A DNA stretch of 64,000 nucleotides, taken from assembly GCF_900112345.1 (NCBI RefSeq), contig NZ_FOLB01000004.1, positions 186,001 to 250,000 on the forward strand, written 5' to 3'. Made by a program: the position numbers and the translations under genes. Origin of the DNA: Nocardioides terrae. GTDB lineage: Bacteria > Actinomycetota > Actinomycetes > Propionibacteriales > Nocardioidaceae. The notes under the pieces are model-generated. The model did not search any database. It was given only the letters and a program-made list of their open reading frames with translations, and was not told the origin of the DNA. The first letter of the stretch is position 1, and every line of letters begins with the position of its first letter. This document shows positions 26,134 to 34,177 of this stretch, in pieces.

Positions 26134-26490
26134 ATGTCCGGCGCCCTGACCCCCATCGCATGGATCGTCGTCGGCTACGCGCTGCTCGTGACCGTCGCCG
26201 CCGGCTTGGGCGTCGCCCTCAAGGCGCCGCGGCCGGGCTGGCTGGACCAGCTCGCCTGGATGCTTGAGGTGCTCGCGATCGTCCTCGCCCTCGGTGCGCT
26301 GGCGGCGCTGGACGAGGGTCGGCCCGACGAGCTCACCACGCACCTCGGGTACGTCGCCGCGGTGGTCGTGATGATGCCGATCGCGCTCCTCTCCATCCGG
26401 GAGGACCGCGGCTCCTGGTCGTCCGGCGTGGTCGCCGTGGCGGCCCTGGCGACGGGCGTCGTCGCGGTACGGATCATGATGACCCGGTGA
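26134..26490 (+). CDS. Small membrane protein of unknown function (118 aa)
   Basis: Not recognised as a named family. Hydrophobic segments near residues 5-28, 41-60, 70-88 and 98-115 suggest four transmembrane helices (first: PIAWIVVGYALLVTVAAGLG). The start is 16 bp from the divergent methyltransferase start. The stop overlaps the next small membrane gene (GTGA), which in turn overlaps the metallo-beta-lactamase-fold gene, so all three are probably one operon. Confidence 0.6.
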   Translation: MSGALTPIAWIVVGYALLVTVAAGLGVALKAPRPGWLDQLAWMLEVLAIVLALGALAALDEGRPDELTTHLGYVAAVVVMMPIALLSIREDRGSWSSGVVAVAALATGVVAVRIMMTR

Positions 26491-26897
26491 CCGCACCGAA
26501 TCCACGGCAGGGCCCGCATCTCGTCCTGCTGGCCGTCTACGCGCTCTTCGTGCTCGCCGCCGGCGCCCGCTCGATCGTGCAGATCGCCACCCAGTTCGAC
26601 GAGGCGCCGTTCGCCTACGTGCTGTCCTTCGTCGCGGCGCTGACCTACGCCGCCGGCTGGTTCGCGATCCGCCGGGCCGCGCACGGGCGACCCGCCTTCG
26701 CCCGCGTCATGCTCTGGGTCGAGCTGGCCGGCGTGGTCGTGGTCGGCACGCTCTCCCTGGTCAAGGGGGACTGGTTCCCCGACGCCACGGTCTGGTCCGA
26801 CTACGGCCGCGGCTACGGCTGGGTCCCGGCGATCCTGCCGATCGCCGGCCTGGTCTGGCTGCACCGTTCGGCCCCGAAGGAGGACGAGGCAGCATGA
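26487..26897 (+). CDS. Small membrane protein of unknown function (136 aa)
   Basis: Not recognised. Three or four hydrophobic helices are apparent, near residues 11-30 (LVLLAVYALFVLAAGARSI), 43-60, 73-93 (VMLWVELAGVVVVGTLSL) and 111-126. The C-terminal tail is charged (HRSAPKEDEAA). GTG start overlaps the upstream stop (GTGA), and its stop overlaps the downstream ATG (ATGA). It is translationally coupled in a three-gene operon; the second helix pair could form a complex with the preceding protein, but this is speculation. Confidence 0.6.
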   Translation: MTAPNPRQGPHLVLLAVYALFVLAAGARSIVQIATQFDEAPFAYVLSFVAALTYAAGWFAIRRAAHGRPAFARVMLWVELAGVVVVGTLSLVKGDWFPDATVWSDYGRGYGWVPAILPIAGLVWLHRSAPKEDEAA

Positions 26898-27955
26898 GCA
26901 CCCCCACGGCGTACGCCGTCTCCCCGGACTCCGGCGAGCACTGGTCGGCGCCCGGCGCCTTCGAGGTGGCGCCGGGGATCCACCGGATCCCGCTGCCCCT
27001 GCCGATGGACGGGCTGAAGGCGGTCAACGTCTACGCGATCGAGACCGAGCAGGGCCTCACCCTGATCGACGGCGGCTGGGCGATCACCGAGGGACGGGAG
27101 GCGCTGGGGAAGGGGCTGCGCGAGCTCGGCCGGAGCTTCACCGACATCCGCCGCTTCCTGGTCACCCACGTCCACCGCGACCACTTCTCGCTCGCGGCGG
27201 CGATCGGGGCCGAGGTCGGCGCCGACGTGACGCTCGGCCTCGGCGAGAAGGCGACCCTCGACATCATGCTCGGCGCCACGTCCGTCGACGAGGTGCCCAT
27301 GATCGGCGAGCTGCGCGCGGCCGGCGCCGCCGAGCTGGCCCACCTCTTCGGCCAGGACCCCTCCAGCGACGGCCGTGACGAGCAGTCGATCCGCTACCCC
27401 GACAGCTGGCTGGACGGCGACCTCGAGGTCCGCGTCGGGGAACGCACCCTCGACGCCGTCCACACGCCCGGCCACACCCGGGGCCACTACGTCTTCTCCG
27501 AGCGGGCCGCCGGGCTGCTCTTCGCGGGCGACCACGTGCTGCCGACGATCACGCCGTCGATCGGCTTCGAGCCGGCCGCGGTCCGGCAGCCGCTGCGCGA
27601 CTTCATGGAGTCGCTGGCCAAGGTGCGTGCCCTGCCCGACCAGGTGCTGCTGCCGGCCCACGGCCCGGTCGCGCCCTCGGTCCACGCCCGGGTCGATCAG
27701 CTCCTCGAGCACCACGAGCACCGGCTCGCGGCCTGCCTGGCGGCCCTGTCCGGCGGTCCGCGGACGGCGTACGCCGTCGCCGGGCAGCTGCCCTGGACCC
27801 GCCACGAGCACGCCTTCGACACCCTCGACGCGTTCAACGCGGCCCTGGCCGCGATGGAGACCAAGGCGCACCTCGAGCTGCTCGTCGCCCGCGGCCAGGC
27901 GACCCGCAGCGAGGAGGCCGGGGGCGTGGTCTTCGCGGCAGTCGCCGGACGCTAG
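26894..27955 (+). CDS. Metallo-beta-lactamase-fold hydrolase
   Basis: A 353-residue MBL-fold protein with the dinuclear metal motif HVHRDH at residues 92-97, a further His in TPGHTRGHYVF, and FAGDHVL containing the bridging Asp. After the MBL domain (about residues 25-235) a C-terminal winged-helix-like region resembles LACTB2/RibB-type hydrolases. It probably hydrolyses a thioester or phosphodiester; the substrate is unknown. Overlaps the upstream membrane gene (ATGA); its last four bases overlap the convergent sugar permease. Confidence 0.85.
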   Translation: MSTPTAYAVSPDSGEHWSAPGAFEVAPGIHRIPLPLPMDGLKAVNVYAIETEQGLTLIDGGWAITEGREALGKGLRELGRSFTDIRRFLVTHVHRDHFSLAAAIGAEVGADVTLGLGEKATLDIMLGATSVDEVPMIGELRAAGAAELAHLFGQDPSSDGRDEQSIRYPDSWLDGDLEVRVGERTLDAVHTPGHTRGHYVFSERAAGLLFAGDHVLPTITPSIGFEPAAVRQPLRDFMESLAKVRALPDQVLLPAHGPVAPSVHARVDQLLEHHEHRLAACLAALSGGPRTAYAVAGQLPWTRHEHAFDTLDAFNAALAAMETKAHLELLVARGQATRSEEAGGVVFAAVAGR

Positions 27956-28833
27956 CCCTTGACGGCGCCGTCGATCCCCTCGCTGCGCAGGAAGAACCGC
28001 TGGAAGACCAGGAAGAACGCGATCGGCAGCGCGGTCGAGACGAGCAGCGCCGCGAGGAAGGTGTCCACCGGCGTCACCGGCGCCAGCGCGGGCAGCCGGA
28101 CCGAGATCGGCTGTTTCGCCGGGTCGGGCAGCACCAGCAGCGGCCAGATGAAGTCCTTCCAGGCCGCGAGCAGGGCGAAGACCGACACCACGCCGAGCAC
28201 GGGCCGCGACATCGGCAGGACGATCGAGGTGAACAACCGGACCGGGCCCGCGCCGTCGACGCGCGCCGCCTCGATCACCTCGCTCGGCAGGTTGTCGAAG
28301 AACCGCTTGACCAGCGCGACGTTGAACGCGCTGGCGCCGGCCGGCAGGAAGGCGCCCCAGTAGGTGTCGACCAGCGAGACGTGCACCAGCGGGACGTCGA
28401 GCGCGGTCAGGTAGAGCGGGACGAGCAGCACCACGGTCGGGACGAACATCGTCACCAGCACGGCGCCGTAGAGGAACCGGCCGTACGACGGCCTGAGCAC
28501 CGACAGCGCGTAGCCACCGGTCGTGGCGACCAGCATCTGCACCGCCCACGACCCCACCGCGATCACGACCGTGTTGACCAGGTAGCGACCCAGGTCGAGG
28601 GAGGTCCACGCGTCGCTCACGATCGACCAGTCCGGGCCGCTGGGCCACAGCGACATCGGCCGGCGCAGCGTCTCCTGGGCGGGCGTGACGGCCGACTTGG
28701 CCAGCCACAGCAGGGGGCCGAGCGCGACGACGACCAGGAAGGCCAGCAGCAGCACGTTGAGCACCCTCCGCACGGCCCGGACGGCGGGGCGTCGGAGGTC
28801 GTCGTCGGAGACGAAGCTGTTGGACTCGGTCAT
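27952..28833 (-). CDS. Carbohydrate ABC transporter permease (MalG type)
   Basis: A 293-residue CUT1-family inner-membrane permease with about six helices and the ATPase-contact loop EVIEAARVDGAGPVRLF followed by IVLP (about residues 189-209). It pairs with the upstream MalF-type permease, whose stop it overlaps (TGATG). GTG 28836 is an alternative start. It is the last gene of the GH13-lipoprotein-permease-permease operon; no ATPase gene is present, so a shared MsiK-like ATPase must energise it. Confidence 0.92.
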   Translation of the reverse strand: MTESNSFVSDDDLRRPAVRAVRRVLNVLLLAFLVVVALGPLLWLAKSAVTPAQETLRRPMSLWPSGPDWSIVSDAWTSLDLGRYLVNTVVIAVGSWAVQMLVATTGGYALSVLRPSYGRFLYGAVLVTMFVPTVVLLVPLYLTALDVPLVHVSLVDTYWGAFLPAGASAFNVALVKRFFDNLPSEVIEAARVDGAGPVRLFTSIVLPMSRPVLGVVSVFALLAAWKDFIWPLLVLPDPAKQPISVRLPALAPVTPVDTFLAALLVSTALPIAFFLVFQRFFLRSEGIDGAVKG

Positions 28834-29729
28834 CACTCGCTCCAGGATCGGGTCAGCCGGAAGTAGAGCCAGGACAGCAGCGCCAGCGCGACGGCCAGCA
28901 TCAGGCTGAGCGCCGTCGCGTCGCCGTAGTCACCGCCGCCGGTGGTGCTCCCGAACGCGTAGTTGTAGATCAGCAGCAGCACCGTCAGCGAGGCGTTGTC
29001 GGGCCCGCCGTCGGTGAAGAGGTAGGGCTCGAGGAAGACCTGCGCGGTGCCGATGATCTGCAGGATCAAGGTGACCAGCATGATCCCGCGCAGGTGCGGC
29101 AGGGTGATGTGCCACAGCTTGCGCAGGACGCCCGCGCCGTCGACCTGCGCGGCGTCGTAGAGCTCCCGCGGCACCGACGTGAGCGCCGCGAGGTAGATGA
29201 TCACCGTGCCGCCCGCCGCCGCCCAGGTCGCCTGGATGACGAGCGCGGGCAGCACCCAGTGCGGCGAGACCAGCCAGGGGACGGGCCCGATCCCGAACCA
29301 GCCCAGCGCGGTGTTGAAGACGCCGGTGTCGGTGGCGTCGTAGAAGAACTGCCACAGCAGCACGGCGACGGCAGGGGGCACGACGACCGGGAGGTAGGCC
29401 AGCGCGGCGTACAGGCCCCGCAGCCGGCGCAGGTCGCTCATCACGACGGCCAGCAGCAGGGGGACCGGATAGCCGAAGACGAAGGCGAGGCCTGCGAAGA
29501 CGGCGGTGTTGCGGATCGCCGTCGGCAGCAGCGGGTCGGTGAGCACCCGGTGGAAGTTGTCCAGACCGACCCAGTGGGCCGGCTCGACGAGGTTGGTCTG
29601 CTGGAAGGCCATCACCACGGTGCGCGCGATCGGCCACCAGGAGAAGAGCCCGAAGACCAGCAGCATCGGCAGCAGGAACAGCAGTGTCGCCGGCCCGCTC
29701 CCGCGGACCCACCTCATCGCGCGCACCAT
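28833..29729 (-). CDS. Carbohydrate ABC transporter permease (MalF/UgpA type)
   Basis: A 298-residue CUT1 permease with six helices. The ATPase-contact loop reads ELYDAAQVDGAGVLRKLWHI then LPHLRG. A longer frame to 29783 exists, but ATG 29729 has AGGGGAA five bases before it and starts just ahead of the first helix (ATLLFLLPMLLVFGLFSWW). It forms the heterodimeric channel with the next permease for a sugar delivered by the lipoprotein encoded upstream. Confidence 0.92.
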   Translation of the reverse strand: MVRAMRWVRGSGPATLLFLLPMLLVFGLFSWWPIARTVVMAFQQTNLVEPAHWVGLDNFHRVLTDPLLPTAIRNTAVFAGLAFVFGYPVPLLLAVVMSDLRRLRGLYAALAYLPVVVPPAVAVLLWQFFYDATDTGVFNTALGWFGIGPVPWLVSPHWVLPALVIQATWAAAGGTVIIYLAALTSVPRELYDAAQVDGAGVLRKLWHITLPHLRGIMLVTLILQIIGTAQVFLEPYLFTDGGPDNASLTVLLLIYNYAFGSTTGGGDYGDATALSLMLAVALALLSWLYFRLTRSWSE

Positions 29730-29821
29730 CGCGCTTCCCCTCGTCGTCGTCGGTCGTACGTCGCCGGCCGGGTGTCGAGACACCCGGCCGGCGTGTGGTC
29801 ACCCGGGCCGTCAGCCCTGGT

Positions 29822-31195
29822 TCAGCCCTGGTCGAGCAGCTGCTGCGCCTTGTCATTGGCTGCCTGGAGCAGGGCCGGGATGTCGGCGTTCTTGTCGGTC
29901 AGCACCTTCTGCACGACCGAGTCCATGGCGCCGTACACGCCCTGGGTCTGGGCCGGCGGCTCGGCGATGAGCTTCACCGCGAACATCGCGTCGGTGTAGG
30001 GCTTCATCTGGTCCAGCGGGACGTTGACGTAGTCCTTGATCCAGCCCTGGTAGGTCGTGTACGACGCCTCGTCGAAGATCGAGAAGGTCGGTGTTCCGAC
30101 CGGCTGGTCGGAGTCGGCGGTGGCCTTCGCGTCCGCGACCGCGGCGTCCTGGTCGCTGTACTTGGCGACCCGGAAGAAGTCGGCCCACTGCACGGCGGCT
30201 GCGGCCTCCGCCTTCGAGGCCTTGGCGCTGACCACGTTGACCGAGCCACCGCCCAGAGCGCCGGCGTCGGCGGAGTCGGAGACCGGGATCCCGGCCAGCC
30301 CGTAGATCTTCGGGTCGATCTTGTCCGTCGTCACCATCGCGTTGTAGACGTCGGACCCGGAGACGAACATCGCGATCTTGCCGCTCGCGAACGCCTGGTG
30401 GACGCTCGCCCAGTCGTAGGAGTTGTTCGAGGAGATGGAGCCGTCGGTCCACCGCATGTCGTGCAGCAGCTGGAGCGCCTGCTCGCTGGCCGGGTTGTCG
30501 AGCGTCGCGGTCTTGCCGTCCTCGCTCTCCATCCGGCCGCCCATGGCGTAGGTCAGGGTGGAGAGGATCCAGCCGCCGGTGTTCGACTTGGTCATCTCGC
30601 CGTAGCCGGCGACGCCGGTCTTGTCGGTGATCGCCTTGGCGTCGGCGCGGAGCTCGTCCCAGGTCGTCGGCGGCTTGTCGGGGTCGAGCCCGGCTTGGGT
30701 GAACAGCTCGCGGTTGTAGTGCAGGGCGTTGGCGTAGACGTCGCTGGGCAGGCCGTAGACCTTGCCGTCCGCGCCGGTCGCGGCGGCCAGCACGTTGGGG
30801 TTGAGCTGGCCGAAGTAGGACAGCTTGCGGACCTCGGCGTCCACGTCGGCGACCTGGTGGCGCTCGACGAGCCCCTTGGTGTCGGTGAACGGCACCCGGA
30901 AGGAGATCGGCAGCGTGCCGCCGGCGAGCTGGGCCGAGAACGTCTGCGCGTTCCACTGCCACTCCTTGGGCACGATCGTGATCGACGGGTGCAGCTTGTG
31001 GAAGGCGGCCGCCTGCTTCTTGGCGTAGTCGATGGTCGCCTTCTGGTCGCCGGGGCGCCAGCCCTCGACGGTGATCGTGACGCCCTTGCCCTTCGACTCC
31101 GAGTCGGACGAGCCGCCACCGCAGGCGGCGAGGGCCGCTGCCATGGCCACCGCGGTGCCGGTCAGCGCGAGGGTGCGCAGTCGTGATCTCCTCAT
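29822..31195 (-). CDS. Sugar-binding lipoprotein of ABC importer
   Basis: A 457-residue extracellular solute-binding protein of family 1 (CUT1). A lipoprotein signal peptide ends in the lipobox LAAC with lipidated Cys25. The mature part begins with GKGVTITVEGWRPGD and shows typical segments (DVYANALHYNRELF, TWDELRADAKAI, FASGKIAMFVSGSD). ATG 31195 is preceded by AGGAGAGAA. Gene order with a GH13 alpha-glucosidase and a LacI regulator points to an alpha-linked oligosaccharide such as a maltodextrin, isomaltose or trehalose type sugar. Confidence 0.92.
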   Translation of the reverse strand: MRRSRLRTLALTGTAVAMAAALAACGGGSSDSESKGKGVTITVEGWRPGDQKATIDYAKKQAAAFHKLHPSITIVPKEWQWNAQTFSAQLAGGTLPISFRVPFTDTKGLVERHQVADVDAEVRKLSYFGQLNPNVLAAATGADGKVYGLPSDVYANALHYNRELFTQAGLDPDKPPTTWDELRADAKAITDKTGVAGYGEMTKSNTGGWILSTLTYAMGGRMESEDGKTATLDNPASEQALQLLHDMRWTDGSISSNNSYDWASVHQAFASGKIAMFVSGSDVYNAMVTTDKIDPKIYGLAGIPVSDSADAGALGGGSVNVVSAKASKAEAAAAVQWADFFRVAKYSDQDAAVADAKATADSDQPVGTPTFSIFDEASYTTYQGWIKDYVNVPLDQMKPYTDAMFAVKLIAEPPAQTQGVYGAMDSVVQKVLTDKNADIPALLQAANDKAQQLLDQG

Positions 31196-31233
31196 GATGG
31201 TCTTCTCTCCTGGTGGTGGGGTGGTGGTCCGAC

Positions 31234-32844
31234 TCACGCCGGAAGGCGCAGCCAGGCGGTGGCGTCGCGGGGGAGCCTCCCGTCGACCAGCGGTGCGCTG
31301 GCGAGCCAGAGGTGCTCGTGGACCGGCAGCGCGACGGGCGCGGCGCTGACGTTGGTGACGTTGAGGAAGCTGGCGCCGCGCCGGAAGGCGAGCACGCCGG
31401 CGGTCGGGTCGGCCCAGGCGAAGGTGCCGTCCCCGAGGTCGGGGTGGGTGCGCCGGATCAGCAGCGCCATCCGGTAGAGCGAGAGCATCGACCCGGGATC
31501 GGCGGACTGGGCCTCCGCGGTGAGGCCGGCCCAGCCGTCGGGCTGGGGGAGCCACGTCGCGGTGCCGTCCGGGCTGAAGCCGTACGGCGCCCGATCGCCC
31601 GACCACGGCAGCGGCACCCGGCAGCCGTCGCGCCCGGGGTCGACGCCGCCGCTGCGGAAGTGCATCGGGTCCTGGATGCTCTCCGGTGGGACCTCGACCT
31701 CGTCCAGGCCGAGCTCCTCGCCCTGGAACAGGTAGTAGGCGCCGGGCAGCGCCATCGCGAGCATGGCCGCAGCGCGGGCCCGGCGTACGCCGAGCGCGCG
31801 GTCGGTCGGGACGCCGTACCGCTTCCGGTCGAACGCGAAGCCGGTGTCCTCGCGGCCGTAGCGGGTGACGGGACGGGTGACGTCGTGGTTGGACAGCACC
31901 CAGGTGGCGGGCGCGCCGACCTGGCCGTGCAGTGACAGCGTCGTGTCGATCGAACGGCGCAGCACCTCGGCGTCCCAGGGTGCGGTGAGGAAGTCGAAGT
32001 TGAAGGCCGAGTGCATGACGTCGGAGCGCAGGTAGCGGACGAACCGGTCCGGGTCCGGCAGCCAGATCTCGCCGATCAGGGCGCGGTCGCCGCCGTACTC
32101 CTCGGCGATCCGGCGCCAGCCGCGGTAGATCTCCTGCAGGTCGTCGCGGTCGACGTACGGATGCTCACCGGGCTGCGGGTCGGCCGGTACGTCGGGGAGC
32201 TCGGGGTCCTTCGCGAGCAGTGCGGCCGAGTCGATCCGGATGCCGGCCACGCCGCGGTCGAACCAGAACCGGAGGATGTCCTCGTGCTCGCGGCGCACGT
32301 CGGGGTGGCTCCAGTTGAGGTCCGGCTGGCCGGCGGCGAAGAGGTGCAGGTACCACTGCTCGGGCCGGCCGTCCGGCCCCGTGAGCCGGGTCCAGGGCGT
32401 GCCGCCGAACTCGGACGTCCAGTCGTTGGGCGGCAGCTCCCCGTCGGTGCCGCGTCCGTCGCGGAACCAGAACCGCTCCCGCTCCGGCGAGCCCGGGCCG
32501 GCCGCGACGGCGGCCCGGAACCACTCGTGGTGGTCGGAGACGTGGTTGGGGACGACGTCGATGATCGTGCGGATGCCGTACTCGAGCGCGTCCTTGATCA
32601 GCGTCTCGGCCTCGCAGAGGTCGCCGAAGAGCGGGAGGATGCCGCGGTAGTCGGCGACGTCGTAGCCGCCGTCGGCCATCGGGGAGGGGTACCACGGCGT
32701 GAACCAGATCGCGTCGACGCCGAGGTCGCGCAGGTAGGGCAGCCGCTCGCGGATGCCGGCGAGGTCGCCGGTGCCGTCACCGTTCCCGTCCGCGAAGCTG
32801 CGAGGGTAGATCTCGTAGATCGCGGCGTCGCGCCACCAGCTCAC
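31234..32844 (-). CDS. GH13 alpha-glucosidase
   Basis: A 536-residue cytoplasmic glycoside hydrolase family 13 enzyme. Catalytic residues: nucleophile Asp205 (GIRIDSA), acid/base Glu259 (IGEIW) and stabiliser Asp321 (LSNHDV). The N-terminus WWRDAAIYEIYPRSFADGNG and the QDP sequence in ESIQDPMHFRSGG are typical of oligo-1,6-glucosidase/alpha-glucosidase subfamilies. It should release glucose from the oligosaccharide brought in by the adjacent importer. GTG start with GGAG upstream. First gene of the operon and 116 bp from the lacI stop; the intergenic region carries its promoter and a candidate operator. Confidence 0.92.
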   Translation of the reverse strand: MSWWRDAAIYEIYPRSFADGNGDGTGDLAGIRERLPYLRDLGVDAIWFTPWYPSPMADGGYDVADYRGILPLFGDLCEAETLIKDALEYGIRTIIDVVPNHVSDHHEWFRAAVAAGPGSPERERFWFRDGRGTDGELPPNDWTSEFGGTPWTRLTGPDGRPEQWYLHLFAAGQPDLNWSHPDVRREHEDILRFWFDRGVAGIRIDSAALLAKDPELPDVPADPQPGEHPYVDRDDLQEIYRGWRRIAEEYGGDRALIGEIWLPDPDRFVRYLRSDVMHSAFNFDFLTAPWDAEVLRRSIDTTLSLHGQVGAPATWVLSNHDVTRPVTRYGREDTGFAFDRKRYGVPTDRALGVRRARAAAMLAMALPGAYYLFQGEELGLDEVEVPPESIQDPMHFRSGGVDPGRDGCRVPLPWSGDRAPYGFSPDGTATWLPQPDGWAGLTAEAQSADPGSMLSLYRMALLIRRTHPDLGDGTFAWADPTAGVLAFRRGASFLNVTNVSAAPVALPVHEHLWLASAPLVDGRLPRDATAWLRLPA

Positions 32845-32906
32845 GATGCTCCGTTCCGTCAGCGCCCGGGGCGCGTGTGTCGCCCGTCACTCGATCGGGC
32901 GACCGG

Positions 32907-32946
32907 AACGTATGCCGGTCAATCAGTCGGTTGCAAGAACTTGACA
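32907..32946 (-). promoter_or_regulatory. Promoter and candidate LacI operator of the sugar operon
   Basis: On the minus strand TTGCAA (32936-32931) and TACGTT (32912-32907) are -35 and -10 candidates with an 18-base spacer. The -35 lies in TTGCAAGAACTTGACA (32931-32946), which has CAAG-AA-CTTG dyad symmetry and the GCAAG element repeated before lacI. Repressor binding there would block the polymerase. Confidence 0.5.
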
Positions 32947-32960
32947 GGACGTAATTAATT

Positions 32961-33989
32961 TCATGACTTTGCAGTGACAGGCCGCGATCTTGCCGGTCCG
33001 GTGGAGCGTCGGACGACCAGCTCAGGCTCGAAGAGCAGCTCGTCGACCGGCCCGATGGATGCGTCGACCTGGCTCATCAGGAACTGCACGGCGGCGCGCG
33101 CCATCGCCTCGATGGGCTGCCGGACGGTGGTGAGCGGCGGGTCGGAGACGGCCATGAAGGCCGAGTCGTCGTAGCCGATGACCGAGACGTCGTCGGGTGT
33201 GGCGAGCCGGGCCCGGCGGACGGCCCTCACCGCGCCCAGCGCGAGCGGGTCGCTGGCGCAGACGATGCCGGTCGCGCCGCGCTCGATGAGGCGCGCTGCC
33301 GACGCCTGGCCGCTCTGCAGCGAGTAGAGGCTGCGCACGACGAGCTCCTCGTCGAGCTCGTGGCCGGCCGCGGCGGCGACCTCGCGGGCGGCGGCGAGCT
33401 TGCGCTCCGAGGGCACGTGGTCGCGCGGGCCGAGGACGAGCCCGATCCGCTCGTGACCGAGCGAGAGCAGGTGCTCCATCGACTGCTCCATCGCGCTGGC
33501 GTCGTCGCACACCACGCGGGGGAAGGGCAGGTCGTCGATGGCCGCGTTGATCAGCACGACCGGCAGCTTGCGGTTGACCAGTCGGTCGTAGTGCCGGTGG
33601 TCGGCGTCGGCCTGGCTGTAGTTGCCCCCGGCGAAGACGACGCCGGCGACCTGCTGCTCGAGCAGCAGCTCCACGTAGTCGGACTCCTGGACGCCGCCGG
33701 CCGTCTGCGTGCACAGCACGGGGGTGAGGCCGAACTGCGCCAGGTGGGACCCGAGCGCCTCGGCGAAGGCAGGGAAGATGGGGTTCTGCAGCTCGGGGAG
33801 CACGAGCCCGACGAGCCGGGCGCGCTCGCCGCGGAGCTTCGTCGGCCGCTCGTAGCCCAGCACGTCAAGGGCGGTCAGGACGCGGGAACGGGTCGACTCC
33901 GAGACGCCCGGCTTCCCGTTGAGCACCCGGCTCACCGTCGCCTCGCTCACGCCGGAGCGGGCGGCCACCTCTGCAAGTCGTCGAGTCAC
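32961..33989 (-). CDS. LacI family transcriptional regulator of the sugar operon
   Basis: A 342-residue LacI/GalR repressor. The N-terminal helix-turn-helix and hinge are textbook: LAEVAARSGVSEATVSRVLN, then a hinge helix region near residues 48-56. The C-terminal periplasmic-binding-like domain binds the inducer (LVGLVLPELQNPIFPAFAEA; DVSVIGYDDSAFMAVSDPPL). GTG start. It lies directly upstream of the GH13 gene in the same direction and most likely represses the alpha-glucosidase/importer operon until the sugar is present. Autoregulation is suggested by GCAAG repeats around its own start. Confidence 0.92.
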   Translation of the reverse strand: MTRRLAEVAARSGVSEATVSRVLNGKPGVSESTRSRVLTALDVLGYERPTKLRGERARLVGLVLPELQNPIFPAFAEALGSHLAQFGLTPVLCTQTAGGVQESDYVELLLEQQVAGVVFAGGNYSQADADHRHYDRLVNRKLPVVLINAAIDDLPFPRVVCDDASAMEQSMEHLLSLGHERIGLVLGPRDHVPSERKLAAAREVAAAAGHELDEELVVRSLYSLQSGQASAARLIERGATGIVCASDPLALGAVRAVRRARLATPDDVSVIGYDDSAFMAVSDPPLTTVRQPIEAMARAAVQFLMSQVDASIGPVDELLFEPELVVRRSTGPARSRPVTAKS

Positions 33990-34030
33990 GACGCAAGACT
34001 ATGACAGCCAAACGCAAGAATCTCGCAAGA
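33972..34030. promoter_or_regulatory. Helically phased GCAAG repeats at the lacI promoter
   Basis: GCAAG occurs at 33973, 33993, 34014 and 34025, the last three as CGCAAGA. The spacings of 20, 21 and 11 bp put all copies on one face of the helix. On the minus strand TCATAG (about 34007-34002) with an upstream TTGCGA is a plausible lacI promoter inside the array. The same GCAAGA occurs in the operator before the GH13 gene. Confidence 0.5.
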
Positions 34031-34089
34031 TCCCGGTGCTGGACGGGTCGCCGCACCTCGTCGGGACGCCGATAGACTCGTCAGGTCAG

Positions 34090-34174
34090 ACAGGGGAGCC
34101 CACGACGGGCTGAGAGTGCGGACATCGCCGCAGACCCTCCGAACCTGCTCCGGTTAGCACCGGCGAAGGGAGTC
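34090..34174 (+). ncRNA. TPP (thi-box) riboswitch
   Basis: The conserved thiamine pyrophosphate aptamer elements appear in order: CAGGGGAGCC (34091-34100), GGGCTGAGAGTGCGG (34127-34141 region of the pyrimidine-sensing arm begins at GGGCTGAGAG, 34108-34117), then GCAGACCCTCCGAACCTG and CCGGTTAGCACCGGCGAAGGGA. The final GAAGGGA also serves as ribosome site for the GTG at 34178, so ligand binding should hide it and control translation. It precedes a thiamine-type ABC importer operon, which confirms the identification. Confidence 0.96.
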
Positions 34175-34177
34175 ACG

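Noticed and set aside
26118..26156. Longer HemK-like N-terminus from 26135 or 26156
   Set aside because: It would overlap or cross the divergent membrane-protein start and adds no conserved residues.
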